Source: JABCZH01 sp963803775 (GTDB taxonomy: Bacteria; Acidobacteriota; Terriglobia; Terriglobales; Acidobacteriaceae). Taken from it: a DNA stretch of 64,000 bases. Positions within the stretch are counted from its first letter, which is position 1; each line of letters opens with the position of its first letter. Where the stretch lies: assembly GCA_963803775.1 (NCBI GenBank), contig CAWDNS010000006.1, positions 620,001 through 684,000 of the forward strand, read 5' to 3'. A model generated the notes under the pieces. It searched no databases and had not been told where the DNA came from. It saw only the letters and a program-made list of their open reading frames with translations. This document shows positions 44,044 through 54,244 of this stretch, one piece after another. The translations under genes and the position numbers were made by a program.

Positions 44044-44115
44044 TGCTATTCTGAACTTATAGAGATCGACATAAGAAAGAACAGGCGTGGGCCATCAGCC
44101 CGCGCCTTTTGTTTT
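44044..44115 (+). promoter_or_regulatory. promoter and terminator-like hairpin in leader of endonuclease gene
   Basis: An extended -10 (TGCTATTCT, 44044-44052) is followed by a short leader and then a hairpin, AGGCGTGGGC (44083-44092) / GCCCGCGCCT (44098-44107), with TTTTGTTTT after it. This has the form of an intrinsic terminator and lies five bases before the ATG at 44121. It could act as an attenuator, or end a short RNA. No other plus-strand gene lies immediately upstream. Confidence 0.5.
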
Positions 44116-44120
44116 GCCCT

Positions 44121-44542
44121 ATGAAAATACCCATTCTCAATCGCAAGCGTCGCGGCGAGGTCGCCGAAGCCGCTTTTCTCCACAAAGCTGCCAGCCTCGG
44201 CTTCAGCGTCGCTAAACCCTGGGCGAAAGCGACCGCTACGACTTCATCGTCGAAACCGGCGGCCGTTTCCTGCGCGTACAAATCAAATCGGCCTACTCCG
44301 CCGGCGAGTACGGCGGATACACTTTCCACGCCCACGGCAACACTTACACCGACGTCTACACTTCCCACGACATCGACTTCCTGGTCGCCTACATCGTCCC
44401 CGAGGACGTCTGGTATGTCCTACCTATAGAGATATTCGCGGGCATCAGCGGCGCCAAACTCTTCCCCAACAGCCACCGTCGCATGTCCCGCTTCGAAAAA
44501 TACCGCGAAGCCTGGTCCCTGATGACCGCTCCCACAACGTAA
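44121..44542 (+). pseudogene. PD-(D/E)XK endonuclease family protein, single frameshift
   Basis: Residues 1-34 (ILNRKRRGEVAEAAFLHKAA, SLGFSVAKPW) run in the first frame. After the GGG at 44219-44223 the homologous sequence continues one base out of frame: GESDRYDFIVETGG, RFLRVQIKSAYSAGEYGGY, ending YREAWSLMTAPTT. One extra G restores a 140-residue protein. The fold shows the Asp of DRYDFIV and a QIK motif where the usual (D/E)XK acid would be, as in the small PD-(D/E)XK family found in many soil bacteria. The biological role is unknown. Confidence 0.8.
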
Positions 44543-44843
44543 ATGCCCAAAATGAATTGTCATCCTGAGCGAAGCATCTCGATTCGCCCCGCGAATCGAG
44601 ATGCGAAGTCGAAGGACCCCTGCAATCCCACCCCCCTACTCTGCCGCTGCAAGGCATTCTCCCCGTGTACGCGTGGGGCGGACACTCTTGTCCGACAACG
44701 TCCGGACCATCACCGACGCGGGTGCCCCACCCCTTGCCCGTTCTGTGTGCAAGGAGTGGGCGGCAGCGAGGTGCGGTTCGTATCAGGGCACGGCTTCAGC
44801 CGTGCCGATAGGTTCTAATGGAGGTCGAGAACCGGAAAGGGAA
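44543..44843. other. intergenic region with dispersed hairpins
   Basis: Contains CGGACACTCTTGTCCG (about 44686) as a hairpin, a CACCCCTTGC...GCAAGGAGTGGG hairpin, and CACGGCTTCAGCCGTG (about 44801). All recur at 45.28-45.44 kb in the same order, so the two regions carry the same repeat set. No gene seen. Confidence 0.6.
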
Positions 44844-45164
44844 CTATGCCGCCGTGCGGGATCTAACTTCTTTCAACTTCACTTCCGCTTGAGCACCCAA
44901 CAGGTCTGCATACAGCAACAACCGCGCCACGCTCAACGTAGAAACCTTGCCGCGCATCAATTCACTCACTCGTGGCTGCTGTATTCGCAGCACCCGTTCT
45001 AAATCACGCGCTCGATACCCACGGCGTTTTACCAACTGCAGAATCCTCTGATGCAATGCCGCCTTTAGCTTAAGTTCCAGAGCCGCCTGCCGACCCAGCC
45101 CGAGTTCATCCAATACGCTACCTGGGACTCTGTATTCATTTTCTCCGGAGCGCTTGTATGGCAT
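44844..45164 (-). CDS. XRE-type helix-turn-helix protein, orphan antitoxin-like
   Basis: A 106-residue protein. The helix-turn-helix is clear at about residues 36-80 (AALHQRILQLVKRRGYRARD, LERVLRIQQPRVSELMRGKV), with the SELMRGK recognition helix typical of the HigA-like HTH_37 type. Antitoxins of this sort usually follow a RelE/HigB toxin gene, but none lies on either side. The upstream side is repeat-filled intergenic DNA. It may be a solitary regulator or a remnant of a toxin-antitoxin pair. Confidence 0.8.
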   Translation of the reverse strand: MPYKRSGENEYRVPGSVLDELGLGRQAALELKLKAALHQRILQLVKRRGYRARDLERVLRIQQPRVSELMRGKVSTLSVARLLLYADLLGAQAEVKLKEVRSRTAA

Positions 45165-45642
45165 CTATCTCCTACTGACGAACAATGAAGGCCGTGCCGA
45201 TGGCATCTGTATCGTATTACATGTATACACGTGATACGTATGGCTGTCACGATTACCTTAGGCCAGGGCAGGGGATCTGCTCGTGTGGGGCGGACACTCT
45301 TGTCTGCCAATGTCCGGATCACCGCTGGCGCGGGTACCCCACCCCTTGCGCGTTCTCTGCGCAAGGGGTGGGAGGAGCGACGTAGGCCCCAAGGTTCTCG
45401 CCCGTACGACAAGAAACGGGAGGGCACGGCTTCAGCCGTGCTGATCAGCGCCCATAGAAACCGGGGAACGTCCCGTCCGTCCCCGGGGTTCCCCCAAAGT
45501 TGGCGTGCGGGTCTTGCAGCATTATCCGACAGACTTCTCCTGGCCTGCCCGTCAGTGAGAGGAACGAATCGTTGAGACAACCGCTCACTGTTTCAAACCA
45601 TCGAAATACGCGCTGCATAGATTGTTCTACAGGAGTAACCCC
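45165..45642. other. intergenic region with dispersed hairpins
   Basis: Holds the same three hairpin types as 44.55-44.84 kb (CGGACACTCTTGTC, CACCCCTTGCGCG...GCAAGGGGTGGG, CACGGCTTCAGCCGTG). An imperfect inverted repeat ATGTATACACGTGATACGTAT lies near 45221 and might be an operator. No gene supported. Confidence 0.5.
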
Positions 45643-46851
45643 ATGCTTAAGCCCCTCACCGTGATATTCCTCGTGGTTTTAACCGTCCTTTCTTCGTCTG
45701 CTCAAGTTTCGCCAGCCGATTCAGAATCTGGTTTGCCCAGTACCACCCCAGTTGCCTACGTTTACGTAGTAAGCAATCCCGGAAGTGGAAACCCGAATAC
45801 CGTCGATGGTTATTCTGCCGCCGCCAATGGCGCGCTGACGCCCATCCCCGGCTCGCCCTTCCCACAGAACATCAATTACATGGCTGTCAATGGAAAATAC
45901 TTGATGGCGACCGATCAGGGAAACCCACCAAACATCGATACTTTTAAAATCGGTTCGAACGGAGCTCTGACTTACCTGACGCAGACGTCTTGCCAACAGG
46001 AAGGTAATCCCTGTGAGGGGGTATTCAATTTATTCTTTGATCACACCGGCAGCGATCTTTATGCGATGGAAGTAAACGATGGAAGCAATGACAATACAAC
46101 CTCGTTTTCACTCGATAAATCTTCAGGTGCTCTCACCTATCTGGGCGACGCAGACACTGGCTCGTTCCCAGGAGATTTCGCTGGAACATTCTTTATTGGC
46201 GATAACACTTATGCCTATTCGGCCGATCAATCCGGCTGTATGTACGCAGATATCTTCGGATTCCAGCGCGCGAACAACGGACTGCTCAACCCCATCACCA
46301 TCCAATACAACACGCCCGCTCCGCCGCAGGGAGTAAGCGGTTATTATCCCGACTTGACCGTGGCCGATCCGATGAACAATCTTGCTGTGCTGGAGCAGCC
46401 TGTCAATCCACCTGGATGCGCCGCCGGTTCCTTGCAGATTGCGGTCTATACCGCAGATGCAAGCGGCAACCTCAACACCGGCAGCACCTATGCAAACATG
46501 CCTTCAACGTTGATCAAAAGTCCTAGTGACATGAAGATGTCTCCTTCCGGACAGCTGCTCGCCGTCGCCGGCTTGGAAGGTCTGCAAATATTCCATTTTA
46601 ACGGCGCAAATCCCGTCACTCATTACACGGGTTTGCTTACAACGGATCCGATTACGCAGATGTTTTGGGATAACAGCAACCATCTTTATGCTGTCAGTTC
46701 TACCAATAAACTCTATGTCGGTACAGTTACTCCAACCCATCTCGCCATGGCGCCCGGATCGCCCTACTCCATTGGGGGCATGCCCGAGAGCCTGATCGTT
46801 CAACCGTTGAAAGACGCAAACCAGGGAACATCAGGGGACAAAAATCCGTAG
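45643..46851 (+). CDS. secreted propeller-like protein
   Basis: The ATG at 45643 follows AGGAG by seven bases, giving 402 residues. A signal peptide (KPLTVIFLVVLTVLSSSAQ) precedes blade-like repeats: YVYVVSNPGSGNPNTVDGY, ALTPIPGSPFPQNINYMAVN, ALTYLTQTSC and LAMAPGSPYSIGGMPESLIV. The pattern matches the lactonase-like/YVTN beta-propeller group, like the gene at 35737-36858. It is followed after 36 bases by a PQQ-like propeller gene, probably in one operon. Confidence 0.85.
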   Translation: MLKPLTVIFLVVLTVLSSSAQVSPADSESGLPSTTPVAYVYVVSNPGSGNPNTVDGYSAAANGALTPIPGSPFPQNINYMAVNGKYLMATDQGNPPNIDTFKIGSNGALTYLTQTSCQQEGNPCEGVFNLFFDHTGSDLYAMEVNDGSNDNTTSFSLDKSSGALTYLGDADTGSFPGDFAGTFFIGDNTYAYSADQSGCMYADIFGFQRANNGLLNPITIQYNTPAPPQGVSGYYPDLTVADPMNNLAVLEQPVNPPGCAAGSLQIAVYTADASGNLNTGSTYANMPSTLIKSPSDMKMSPSGQLLAVAGLEGLQIFHFNGANPVTHYTGLLTTDPITQMFWDNSNHLYAVSSTNKLYVGTVTPTHLAMAPGSPYSIGGMPESLIVQPLKDANQGTSGDKNP

Positions 46852-46887
46852 ACACACCAGTCTTCGGTGGAAGCAATTCCCTACGTA

Positions 46888-48342
46888 ATGCAGTGCCTAA
46901 AATTATTCCGAAGAAGAAGGACCGCGCCCGTGATTAGAATCTGTTTGAAACTCACGCTGATCGCAATATTCGCTATTCCCTGTCTGTGCCTCGGACAAGC
47001 CTCGATTTCACTTTCACCAAAAGGGGGGCCTCCCACCACCAGTTTAAGAGTATCTGGCAGCGGTTTCACGCCCGGAGCCGAGATCAATATCTACTTCGAC
47101 CTCAAAGACGAAGCATTGGTCATTGCGGACGGTACGGGATCGTTTTCTTCCATCAAAATTGAAGCGACGCCTTCGGCCACGCCCGGCAAGCACTGGGTCA
47201 GCGCGGTTCAGCGCTCGGGATACACCGGTGCTCAGTCGCCGTTCTGGGTGCACACGGACTGGGGCCAGCTGGGGTTTGAGCCAGCGCATTCGTGGTCGAA
47301 TCCATACGAGAACGTGCTGACTCCACGAACCGTGCGGCAGCTTAGTCTGGAATGGAGCACTACTCTCGCCCCATCCGACTCGGTGGACGCAGTGAACAAC
47401 TTTCTTTACGTCAGCTCCGGCGATTCGGTGTACGCGTTGAATGCCTTGAATGGCAATTCGCTCTGGCAGTACTCGACGGGTGCGCCGGTCACTGCGACTC
47501 CCGCCGTGGATGGCAAGATGCTCTTCGTGGGCTCGAACGATTTCAACATATATGCCTTGACCACCAGCAGCGGGTCGCTGGTCTGGAAATACACTACGGG
47601 AAGTTACGTGGTATCTTCGCCAACCGTGGCAAACGGAGTGGTGTATGCCTGCTCCGACGACAACAACGTTTACGCGCTGAACGAGAACGACGGCAGCTTG
47701 TTGTGGACATTCGCAACCGCCGGTCCAGTTCAGTTTGCACCGTCGGTTTCAAACGGCGTTGTTTATGTGGCGTCTTCCGACGGAAACATTTATGCCCTCA
47801 GCGCTTCGTCCGGAGGTCTGGTGTGGCAGTACACGACCACCCCAAACTACAACTCGACCACACCCAGCGTAGTGAATGGAGTGGCGTACGTGGCCTCGGC
47901 GGACAGCAATCTGTATGCACTGAACTCAAGCAACGGAGCCCTGTTGTGGAAGACCAATCTTGGAGCGCCGGCGGATGGTTCATTCGCGGCGGTAGCCAAT
48001 GGAATGGTTTATGTGGGCTCGGGTGACGGCGGAGTTTTTTATGCGCTCGATGCCATTACCGGAGCGGTCCGGTGGCAATATACCACTGGTGTTCCAGTGT
48101 ATTCCGCCTCGGCGGTGGCCGACGGAGTCGTCTATTTTGGCGACGGAAGCGGATTCTTCAACGCGTTTGACGCCTTAAGTGGAAAACTACTCTGGAGATA
48201 CGTCACCGGAGGATTCTTTCCCGCAGGTGTGGTCACGAACGGAAGAGTGTATCTTTCGGGTGACGCGCTTTACGCGTTTGATGTGCCCGGAGAAAATAGT
48301 TCGACGGCGCAGCCGCCAAATATGAGAAATCTCCGGCCATAG
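46888..48342 (+). CDS. secreted PQQ-like beta-propeller protein
   Basis: The ATG at 46888 gives 484 residues (the frame is open from a GTG at 46867). A signal peptide with an Arg-rich n-region (LFRRRRTAPVIRICL then a hydrophobic segment ending CLCLGQA) leads to an Ig-like domain (SLRVSGSGFTPGAEINIYF). Then come at least eight PQQ-like blades (VYALNALNGNSLWQYSTGAP, IYALTTSSGSLVWKYTTG). This resembles BamB/PQQ-dependent dehydrogenase propellers, but no dehydrogenase active-site Asp/Cys disulfide motif is seen, so an enzymatic role is not supported. Confidence 0.87.
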   Translation: MQCLKLFRRRRTAPVIRICLKLTLIAIFAIPCLCLGQASISLSPKGGPPTTSLRVSGSGFTPGAEINIYFDLKDEALVIADGTGSFSSIKIEATPSATPGKHWVSAVQRSGYTGAQSPFWVHTDWGQLGFEPAHSWSNPYENVLTPRTVRQLSLEWSTTLAPSDSVDAVNNFLYVSSGDSVYALNALNGNSLWQYSTGAPVTATPAVDGKMLFVGSNDFNIYALTTSSGSLVWKYTTGSYVVSSPTVANGVVYACSDDNNVYALNENDGSLLWTFATAGPVQFAPSVSNGVVYVASSDGNIYALSASSGGLVWQYTTTPNYNSTTPSVVNGVAYVASADSNLYALNSSNGALLWKTNLGAPADGSFAAVANGMVYVGSGDGGVFYALDAITGAVRWQYTTGVPVYSASAVADGVVYFGDGSGFFNAFDALSGKLLWRYVTGGFFPAGVVTNGRVYLSGDALYAFDVPGENSSTAQPPNMRNLRP

Positions 48343-48417
48343 GCGTCGAACCGAAAATGCGATTCAAGCTTGGGAACCGGGCGGTGCGGCTGTCCCCACG
48401 TGGGCCTTGCTGCTTCT

Positions 48418-48924
48418 CTACAAGTACCTCTCCCTAACCACCTTGATATGATGCGCAAAATGTCCCGGAATCATATAAGCCAAAGCCCGCACCGTGACCC
48501 GATTGTCGCTGGCGATGCCGCTGCGCGTCCATCCCTCGGCTGGCATATTTCTGAATAGTGAAATGGTCGAGAGCCGCACCTGCCGGAACTCCTCGACATG
48601 CGCCGCCCATGAAACCCGGTCAGCATCTGCACCCGACGCGGCCACATTCTGGTCATAACTGGCGATGGGAGTCTCGAATCCGCGCGCGAACCAGAGTGTT
48701 CGAAAGGCGAATGCTCGCTCGGTGTCGGTGACGTGGTTCAGCAGTTGCCGGATGCTCCATTTGCCCGGCGCATAGCGGTGCAACGATTTCTCTTCGGAAA
48801 TGGCCGAGAGCAGAGGCTCATCGAGCTGCCACTCGAGCGCGGCAATGGGATCGTCGCCGGTAATCAGGTTGATGTAAGTGAAAGCGTAGGATGGAGCATC
48901 AGTGGCAGCAGGGCGGGGAATCAT
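48418..48924 (-). CDS. DinB family protein
   Basis: A 168-residue protein with the DinB_2 four-helix bundle pattern. Metal-ligand histidines fit the usual three positions: NHVTDTERAF (about residue 66), a middle one likely in SWAAHVEEFRQVRLS, and PGHFAHHIKVV near the C-terminus. Family members are metal-dependent thiol transferases (bacillithiol/mycothiol S-transferase type) or of unknown activity. The local context gives no substrate. Confidence 0.85.
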   Translation of the reverse strand: MIPRPAATDAPSYAFTYINLITGDDPIAALEWQLDEPLLSAISEEKSLHRYAPGKWSIRQLLNHVTDTERAFAFRTLWFARGFETPIASYDQNVAASGADADRVSWAAHVEEFRQVRLSTISLFRNMPAEGWTRSGIASDNRVTVRALAYMIPGHFAHHIKVVRERYL

Positions 48925-49038
48925 GAGCTATTTTAGCGTAGGCGAGTTAATGCGCTCCTCGGACAGGTGGCTGTCCCATATGAGTCGCGATGGTTTCGTT
49001 GGCGGACAAGCGTGTCCGCCCCACACCAGAAAAGATTT

Positions 49039-49311
49039 CTATTTCGCGTGAACGGACGCCTTAGGCGCGGGCGCGCCACGTAACAATCCTTCGCTGCTCA
49101 AGTCCTCGCCGAGATCGGGCCAATGAATGCCGTATCCGCCACCGACAATCTTCCAATTTTCACGTTGAGCAGGCGTGGCGCTAAGCAGGCGCGGATACCA
49201 TACCAGGGGCACGGTGATAACGCGGCCATCCCGCAGACTCACGCTAAGCGTGTCGTCGGTGGACTGCACGTCCAGCACCCGTTCACCTGCCGTCGATGCC
49301 GAAAAACTCAT
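49039..49311 (-). CDS. DUF2442 domain protein
   Basis: A 90-residue protein. The DUF2442 pattern is visible: a first strand RVLDVQSTDDTLSVSLRDGR, then VPLVWYPRLLSATPAQR, and GGYGIHWPDLGEDLSSEGLL. This family is often encoded beside a DUF4160 partner in a putative toxin-antitoxin module. No DUF4160 gene is present here. Function unknown. Confidence 0.85.
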   Translation of the reverse strand: MSFSASTAGERVLDVQSTDDTLSVSLRDGRVITVPLVWYPRLLSATPAQRENWKIVGGGYGIHWPDLGEDLSSEGLLRGAPAPKASVHAK

Positions 49312-49343
49312 CCCACGCCTCCACCGTGGATTCTACCAAACAG

Positions 49344-49368
49344 AAAACCCCGCCTTAGGGCGGGGCTT
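49344..49368 (-). terminator. intrinsic terminator-like hairpin
   Basis: CCCCGCC at 49348-49354 pairs with GGCGGGG at 49359-49365. On the minus strand TTTT follows the stem. It ends any minus-strand transcript coming from the structured region at 49377-49522. Confidence 0.6.
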
Positions 49369-49376
49369 CAAAATCT

Positions 49377-49522
49377 TACTGGACGCTGTCCGTCACCTCT
49401 AGGATAGCGCGATGTAAATCCTTGTCAAGGACATTTAGGTTAAGTCGAGTAACCGCGGAGGATAAGGGAGTCGAACCTAGTGGCTAACAGCCACTCGACT
49501 GTTTGACGGACAGCGTCCAGTA
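49377..49522 (-). ncRNA. candidate structured RNA or small inverted-repeat element
   Basis: A perfect 19-bp inverted repeat (49377-49395 and 49504-49522) encloses 108 bases. On the minus strand these contain AGTCGAGT paired with ACTCGACT, a 7-bp hairpin AGTGGCT/AGCCACT, and a TCCTT/AAGGA hairpin. Part of the interior (loop CTGTTAG with anticodon GTT, then GGTTCGACTCCC) looks like a collapsed tRNA-Asn. A terminator hairpin follows 9 bases later at 49344-49368. It could be an RNA gene or a small mobile element. No ORF. Confidence 0.45.
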
Positions 49523-49644
49523 CCCACTGGCAATACCCTCCAAACGTTGTCCACACAACAAATTGTAGGTCCGCGAAGCTGTTTGCAACCGGGCGCCTCG
49601 CAGAAAAACTTGGGAGCGTTCCCAAACTGGCAAAGCGGTGGCAC

Positions 49645-49679
49645 AAATAAAAAGGCCCCGCCGCAAGGCAAGGCCTTTG
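49645..49679 (-). terminator. intrinsic terminator downstream of groEL
   Basis: On the minus strand AAAGGCC pairs across a short stem with GGCCTTT, followed by TTTTATTT. It is the second of two terminator-like structures past groEL. Confidence 0.65.
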
Positions 49680-49721
49680 ATCTCGCTGAATGCTGAGTGC
49701 TGAATGCTGACGGCTTCTTTA

Positions 49722-49754
49722 AAGAAAAAGCCCCACCTCGCGGTAGGGCTTTTG
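49722..49754 (-). terminator. intrinsic terminator of groEL
   Basis: On the minus strand AAAAGCCCTACC then GCGA then GGTGGGGCTTTTT forms a hairpin with a T-run, about 36 bases past the groEL stop codon. Confidence 0.75.
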
Positions 49755-49789
49755 ATCTTAGCTAAATGCTAAGTGCTAAATGCTGCTTC

Positions 49790-51461
<1,672 letters not shown>

Positions 51462-51556
51462 AATTTCTTTCTCCTTGATGATTTCGTTTGCAAAACCTTA
51501 ACCACAAAGGACACTAAGGATCACAAAGGCCAATCCCGGTGTCGCCTACGAACTGA

Positions 51557-51884
51557 TTATCTGCGCGAGCCGGCGGTTTCTTTCTTGGCTGCGCCGCTGA
51601 GGATGCCGAGGACTTCCTCTTCCCGCATGATGATGAAATCTTCGCCGTCCAGCTTGATCTCGGTGCCGGAGTACTTGCCGAACAGGATGCGGTCGCCCTC
51701 TTTTACATCGAGCGGACGAACCTTGCCGTCTTCGTTAACTTTGCCTTTGCCGGCGGAGATGACTTCGCCCTCCTGCGGCTTGTCTTTGGCTGAATCAGGG
51801 ATAATGATTCCGCCACGGGTGGTTTCAGCTTCTTCCACACGCCGGACCAGAATGCGGTCGTGTAAGTGGGGTAAACTTTGCCAT
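51557..51884 (-). pseudogene. groES: co-chaperonin GroES, one frame break
   Basis: The ATG at 51884 follows AAAGGAG. It encodes MAKFTPL and then shifts: one extra A in CTTACACGACC (about 51864) moves HDRILVRRVEEAETTRGGII out of frame. The rest reads as GroES, with the mobile-loop region and GRILFGKYSGTEI-like strand (here GDRILFGKYSGTEIK) and a 93-codon continuous 3' part. It caps the GroEL chamber. A single-base deletion restores the 98-120 residue family length. Confidence 0.93.
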
Positions 51885-51982
51885 GGTTATTGCTCCTTTC
51901 GTTCTGTTCTATTGAGTTTGAAGTATGGGTTTGATTGCGAGGTCATGAGAACTCCGCCAACTTTAGGGATGCTCGCGTCGCG

Positions 51983-52073
51983 CTTTATTGTCCAGTTCGC
52001 TTCGCTCGCTGGCCGCGCGGTCGCTTCGCCCAGGTCCTTCGCTCGGCAAAGTGCGCCTCGCTCAGGATGACAT
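51983..52073. repeat. dispersed repeat inserted in groESL leader
   Basis: The segment with CTTCGCTCGCTGGCCGCG, CCAGGTCCTTCGCTCGGCAA and CTCAGGATGACA shares its second half with 58576-58625 (CCCAGGTCCTTCGTTCGGCA, CTCTCAGGATGACGA). It lies between CIRCE and groES. Confidence 0.6.
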
Positions 52074-52079
52074 CGGTTG

Positions 52080-52106
52080 TTAGCACTCATTGTTGGCGAG
52101 TGCTAA
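52080..52106 (-). promoter_or_regulatory. CIRCE operator (HrcA binding site)
   Basis: TTAGCACTC, nine bases, GAGTGCTAA: a perfect match to the CIRCE consensus, 196 bases upstream of groES. It predicts control of groESL by the heat-shock repressor HrcA, encoded elsewhere. Confidence 0.95.
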
Positions 52107-52242
52107 TCATAGCAGAGGTGATGGTCGGGTTGTCAAGGGGTGTAGGGAACACGTCAAAAGCCTTGACCGCAAAGTACGCTAAGGGAGATCGCGAAGGACG
52201 CCAAGAAGCCTGTTGGCCTGATCTTTATAGGACGGTAACTCT

Positions 52243-53460
52243 ATGAATATAAGGTATATGCTGCTTGTGTTATTTCTTGCGACTGGGATGGTTGCTGCGG
52301 GGAAAGTGGCTCCGGCGGCGGATCTGGTGCTGACTGGCGGCACGGTCTATACTTCGCCGGGAGCTAAGCCCATCAAGAACGCGGTGGTGGTGGTTCGGGA
52401 GGGGAAGATCGTTTATGTCGGGAAGGGTGGCAAGCGGCATACTCCGCGTTCGGCGGAGGTTTTGGAGTGCTCGGGCATGGTCATTGTGGCTGGCTTTTGG
52501 AACAGCCATGTCCACTTCACTGAAGACGCCTGGAAAGACGCGGCTGGGGCTCCTGCCGAGAAGCTCGAAGCCCATATGCAGGAGATGCTCACGCGGTGGG
52601 GCTTTACCACGGTTTGGGACCTGGGATCGGACCCGCGAAACACGCTGGCGCTGCGGAAACGCGTTGAGGCGGGCGAAGTGCCGGGGCCGAAGATTCTGAT
52701 GGCGGGAAGCATCTTCCCAGAGCATGGGCATCCGGTTTATTTGCCTGCGGAGATGCAATTGCCGGAAGCCGCGACTCCGGAAGACGCTATGCGTATGGCG
52801 CGCGGCTATATGTATATGGGATTGGATGGCCTCAAGCTATTTACTGGCGCGTATATGGGCGACAAGCCAGTGATCAATATGGATACGGCGATCGTGAAAG
52901 CTGCGGTTGGAATCACGCATGAGTTGGGCAAGCCGGTGTTTACGCATCCGCAGAACTATGCGGGAGTGGACAACGCGTTAGCCGGCGGAGTGGACATTCT
53001 GGCGCACACGATTCCGGTCGAGTGGCATTACACACCGGCAGAGTTGGCGATCATGAAGCAGCAACATACGGCGCTGATTCCGACTTTGACGCTGTGGACT
53101 ACGGTAACGCCGAATCCAGAGGTACAGAAGCAGATGGTGCAAGCTGGAGTTGACGAGTTGAAATCGCTTGCGTCGGAGGGTGGGACGATTCTGTTTGGTA
53201 CCGACGTTGGGTTCATAACTAAGTACGATACCGGCGAAGAATTCGAATATATGGGGCGGGCGATGACTTGGAGTGAGATATTGGCGTCGCTGACGACTAA
53301 TCCCAGTGAGTTATTCAAGGCTTCGACTAAGGGCCGGGTTGAAAAAGATATGGATGCGGATTTGGTGGTGTTGGAGGGTGATCCGGCGAGTGATGTTAGG
53401 AATTTTGGGAAGGTGGCTTGGACGGTGCGGGCGGGGAAGGTGATTTATGGAAGCAAGTAG
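52243..53460 (+). CDS. secreted imidazolonepropionase-like amidohydrolase
   Basis: A 405-residue protein with a signal peptide (YMLLVLFLATGMVAAG). The amidohydrolase metal sites are present: NSHVHF at about 86, LKLFTGA (probable bridging Lys) near 204, FTHPQN around 233, LAHTIP about 255 and FGTDVGF near 322. The fold is the TIM barrel of the amidohydrolase superfamily, with the N-terminal strand-rich domain (DLVLTGGTVYTSPGAKP). It probably hydrolyses an amide or peptide-like bond in the periplasm. Substrate unknown. Stop at 53460; convergent with the next gene. Confidence 0.9.
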   Translation: MNIRYMLLVLFLATGMVAAGKVAPAADLVLTGGTVYTSPGAKPIKNAVVVVREGKIVYVGKGGKRHTPRSAEVLECSGMVIVAGFWNSHVHFTEDAWKDAAGAPAEKLEAHMQEMLTRWGFTTVWDLGSDPRNTLALRKRVEAGEVPGPKILMAGSIFPEHGHPVYLPAEMQLPEAATPEDAMRMARGYMYMGLDGLKLFTGAYMGDKPVINMDTAIVKAAVGITHELGKPVFTHPQNYAGVDNALAGGVDILAHTIPVEWHYTPAELAIMKQQHTALIPTLTLWTTVTPNPEVQKQMVQAGVDELKSLASEGGTILFGTDVGFITKYDTGEEFEYMGRAMTWSEILASLTTNPSELFKASTKGRVEKDMDADLVVLEGDPASDVRNFGKVAWTVRAGKVIYGSK

Positions 53461-53487
53461 TTTCGACCGACTCAGCTCGGCGCTATG

Positions 53488-54141
53488 CTAGGAACCTTGG
53501 GTCCTGATCTTCATTTTCCGCATGAATAGAGGGTCTGCGTGTGCCATGGTCACCGCTATATCAGTTTTGCCGTCACTGGACGGCGAACGGATAATTTGAA
53601 GCTGATGACGTAGGGAAGTGACATCGATAGCCTCGATTACGATGACTGCCCGTTGGGTCTGAATCTCTGGCGACAGGTTCTCGATCTGAATGGTCGTCGA
53701 TTCTGATTTCTGCAGGTACGCAAAGCTGTCCGTTTCCCTCGAGGCCGCTGTTTTTTCAAGAATCATGGAGCTGTTGTTGACAAACTTTTCGCTTACTGGT
53801 TGGCACCATCCACGAACGTAGAGAGCTGCGCCTTCTCCGATATTCTTAACCGTCAAGGAGAGCCTGCACCGAACCACGATCGGCTGATGCGCGCCTGCGG
53901 TCGTCTTGACCAATTGCAGATCGGTCGTAGCGAAGCCGACATCGCCGGGGGTGACTAATATTGGCGTTATGCTAGCCCTTGTGGTATTTGCCTGCATTTG
54001 CATCATTTTTCTAGTGTATCGTGTGTAGAAAAAGAGTCCGACGAGGGCCAGAGCTGCAGCCACTGCAGCTACGGCTTCGGCGTTCTGGTTGTATGTTAAC
54101 CAATGCCACGGATGGAAAATTTGATAGAGGGCTTCTTTCAT
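53488..54141 (-). CDS. single-pass membrane protein, function unknown
   Basis: A 217-residue protein with one membrane segment (EAVAAVAAALALVGLFFYTRY, about 22-42) and a soluble C-terminal domain of strand-rich character (VVRCRLSLTVKNIGEGAALY, TTIQIENLSPEIQTQRAVIV). The plan, a short N-terminus, anchor, then beta domain, is like the protein at 1045-1776, though the sequences are not obviously alike. No known family recognised. Confidence 0.65.
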   Translation of the reverse strand: MKEALYQIFHPWHWLTYNQNAEAVAAVAAALALVGLFFYTRYTRKMMQMQANTTRASITPILVTPGDVGFATTDLQLVKTTAGAHQPIVVRCRLSLTVKNIGEGAALYVRGWCQPVSEKFVNNSSMILEKTAASRETDSFAYLQKSESTTIQIENLSPEIQTQRAVIVIEAIDVTSLRHQLQIIRSPSSDGKTDIAVTMAHADPLFMRKMKIRTQGS

Positions 54142-54244
54142 AGGCTTGGTGCCTCGAGTGTGAGCAAGCTAATACAGGCGTGTCATTACTTGCGCCGCAT
54201 TGCCGCGGGGGGACTTGCTGATCGCGCCCCGCTGGCATCTGCTA

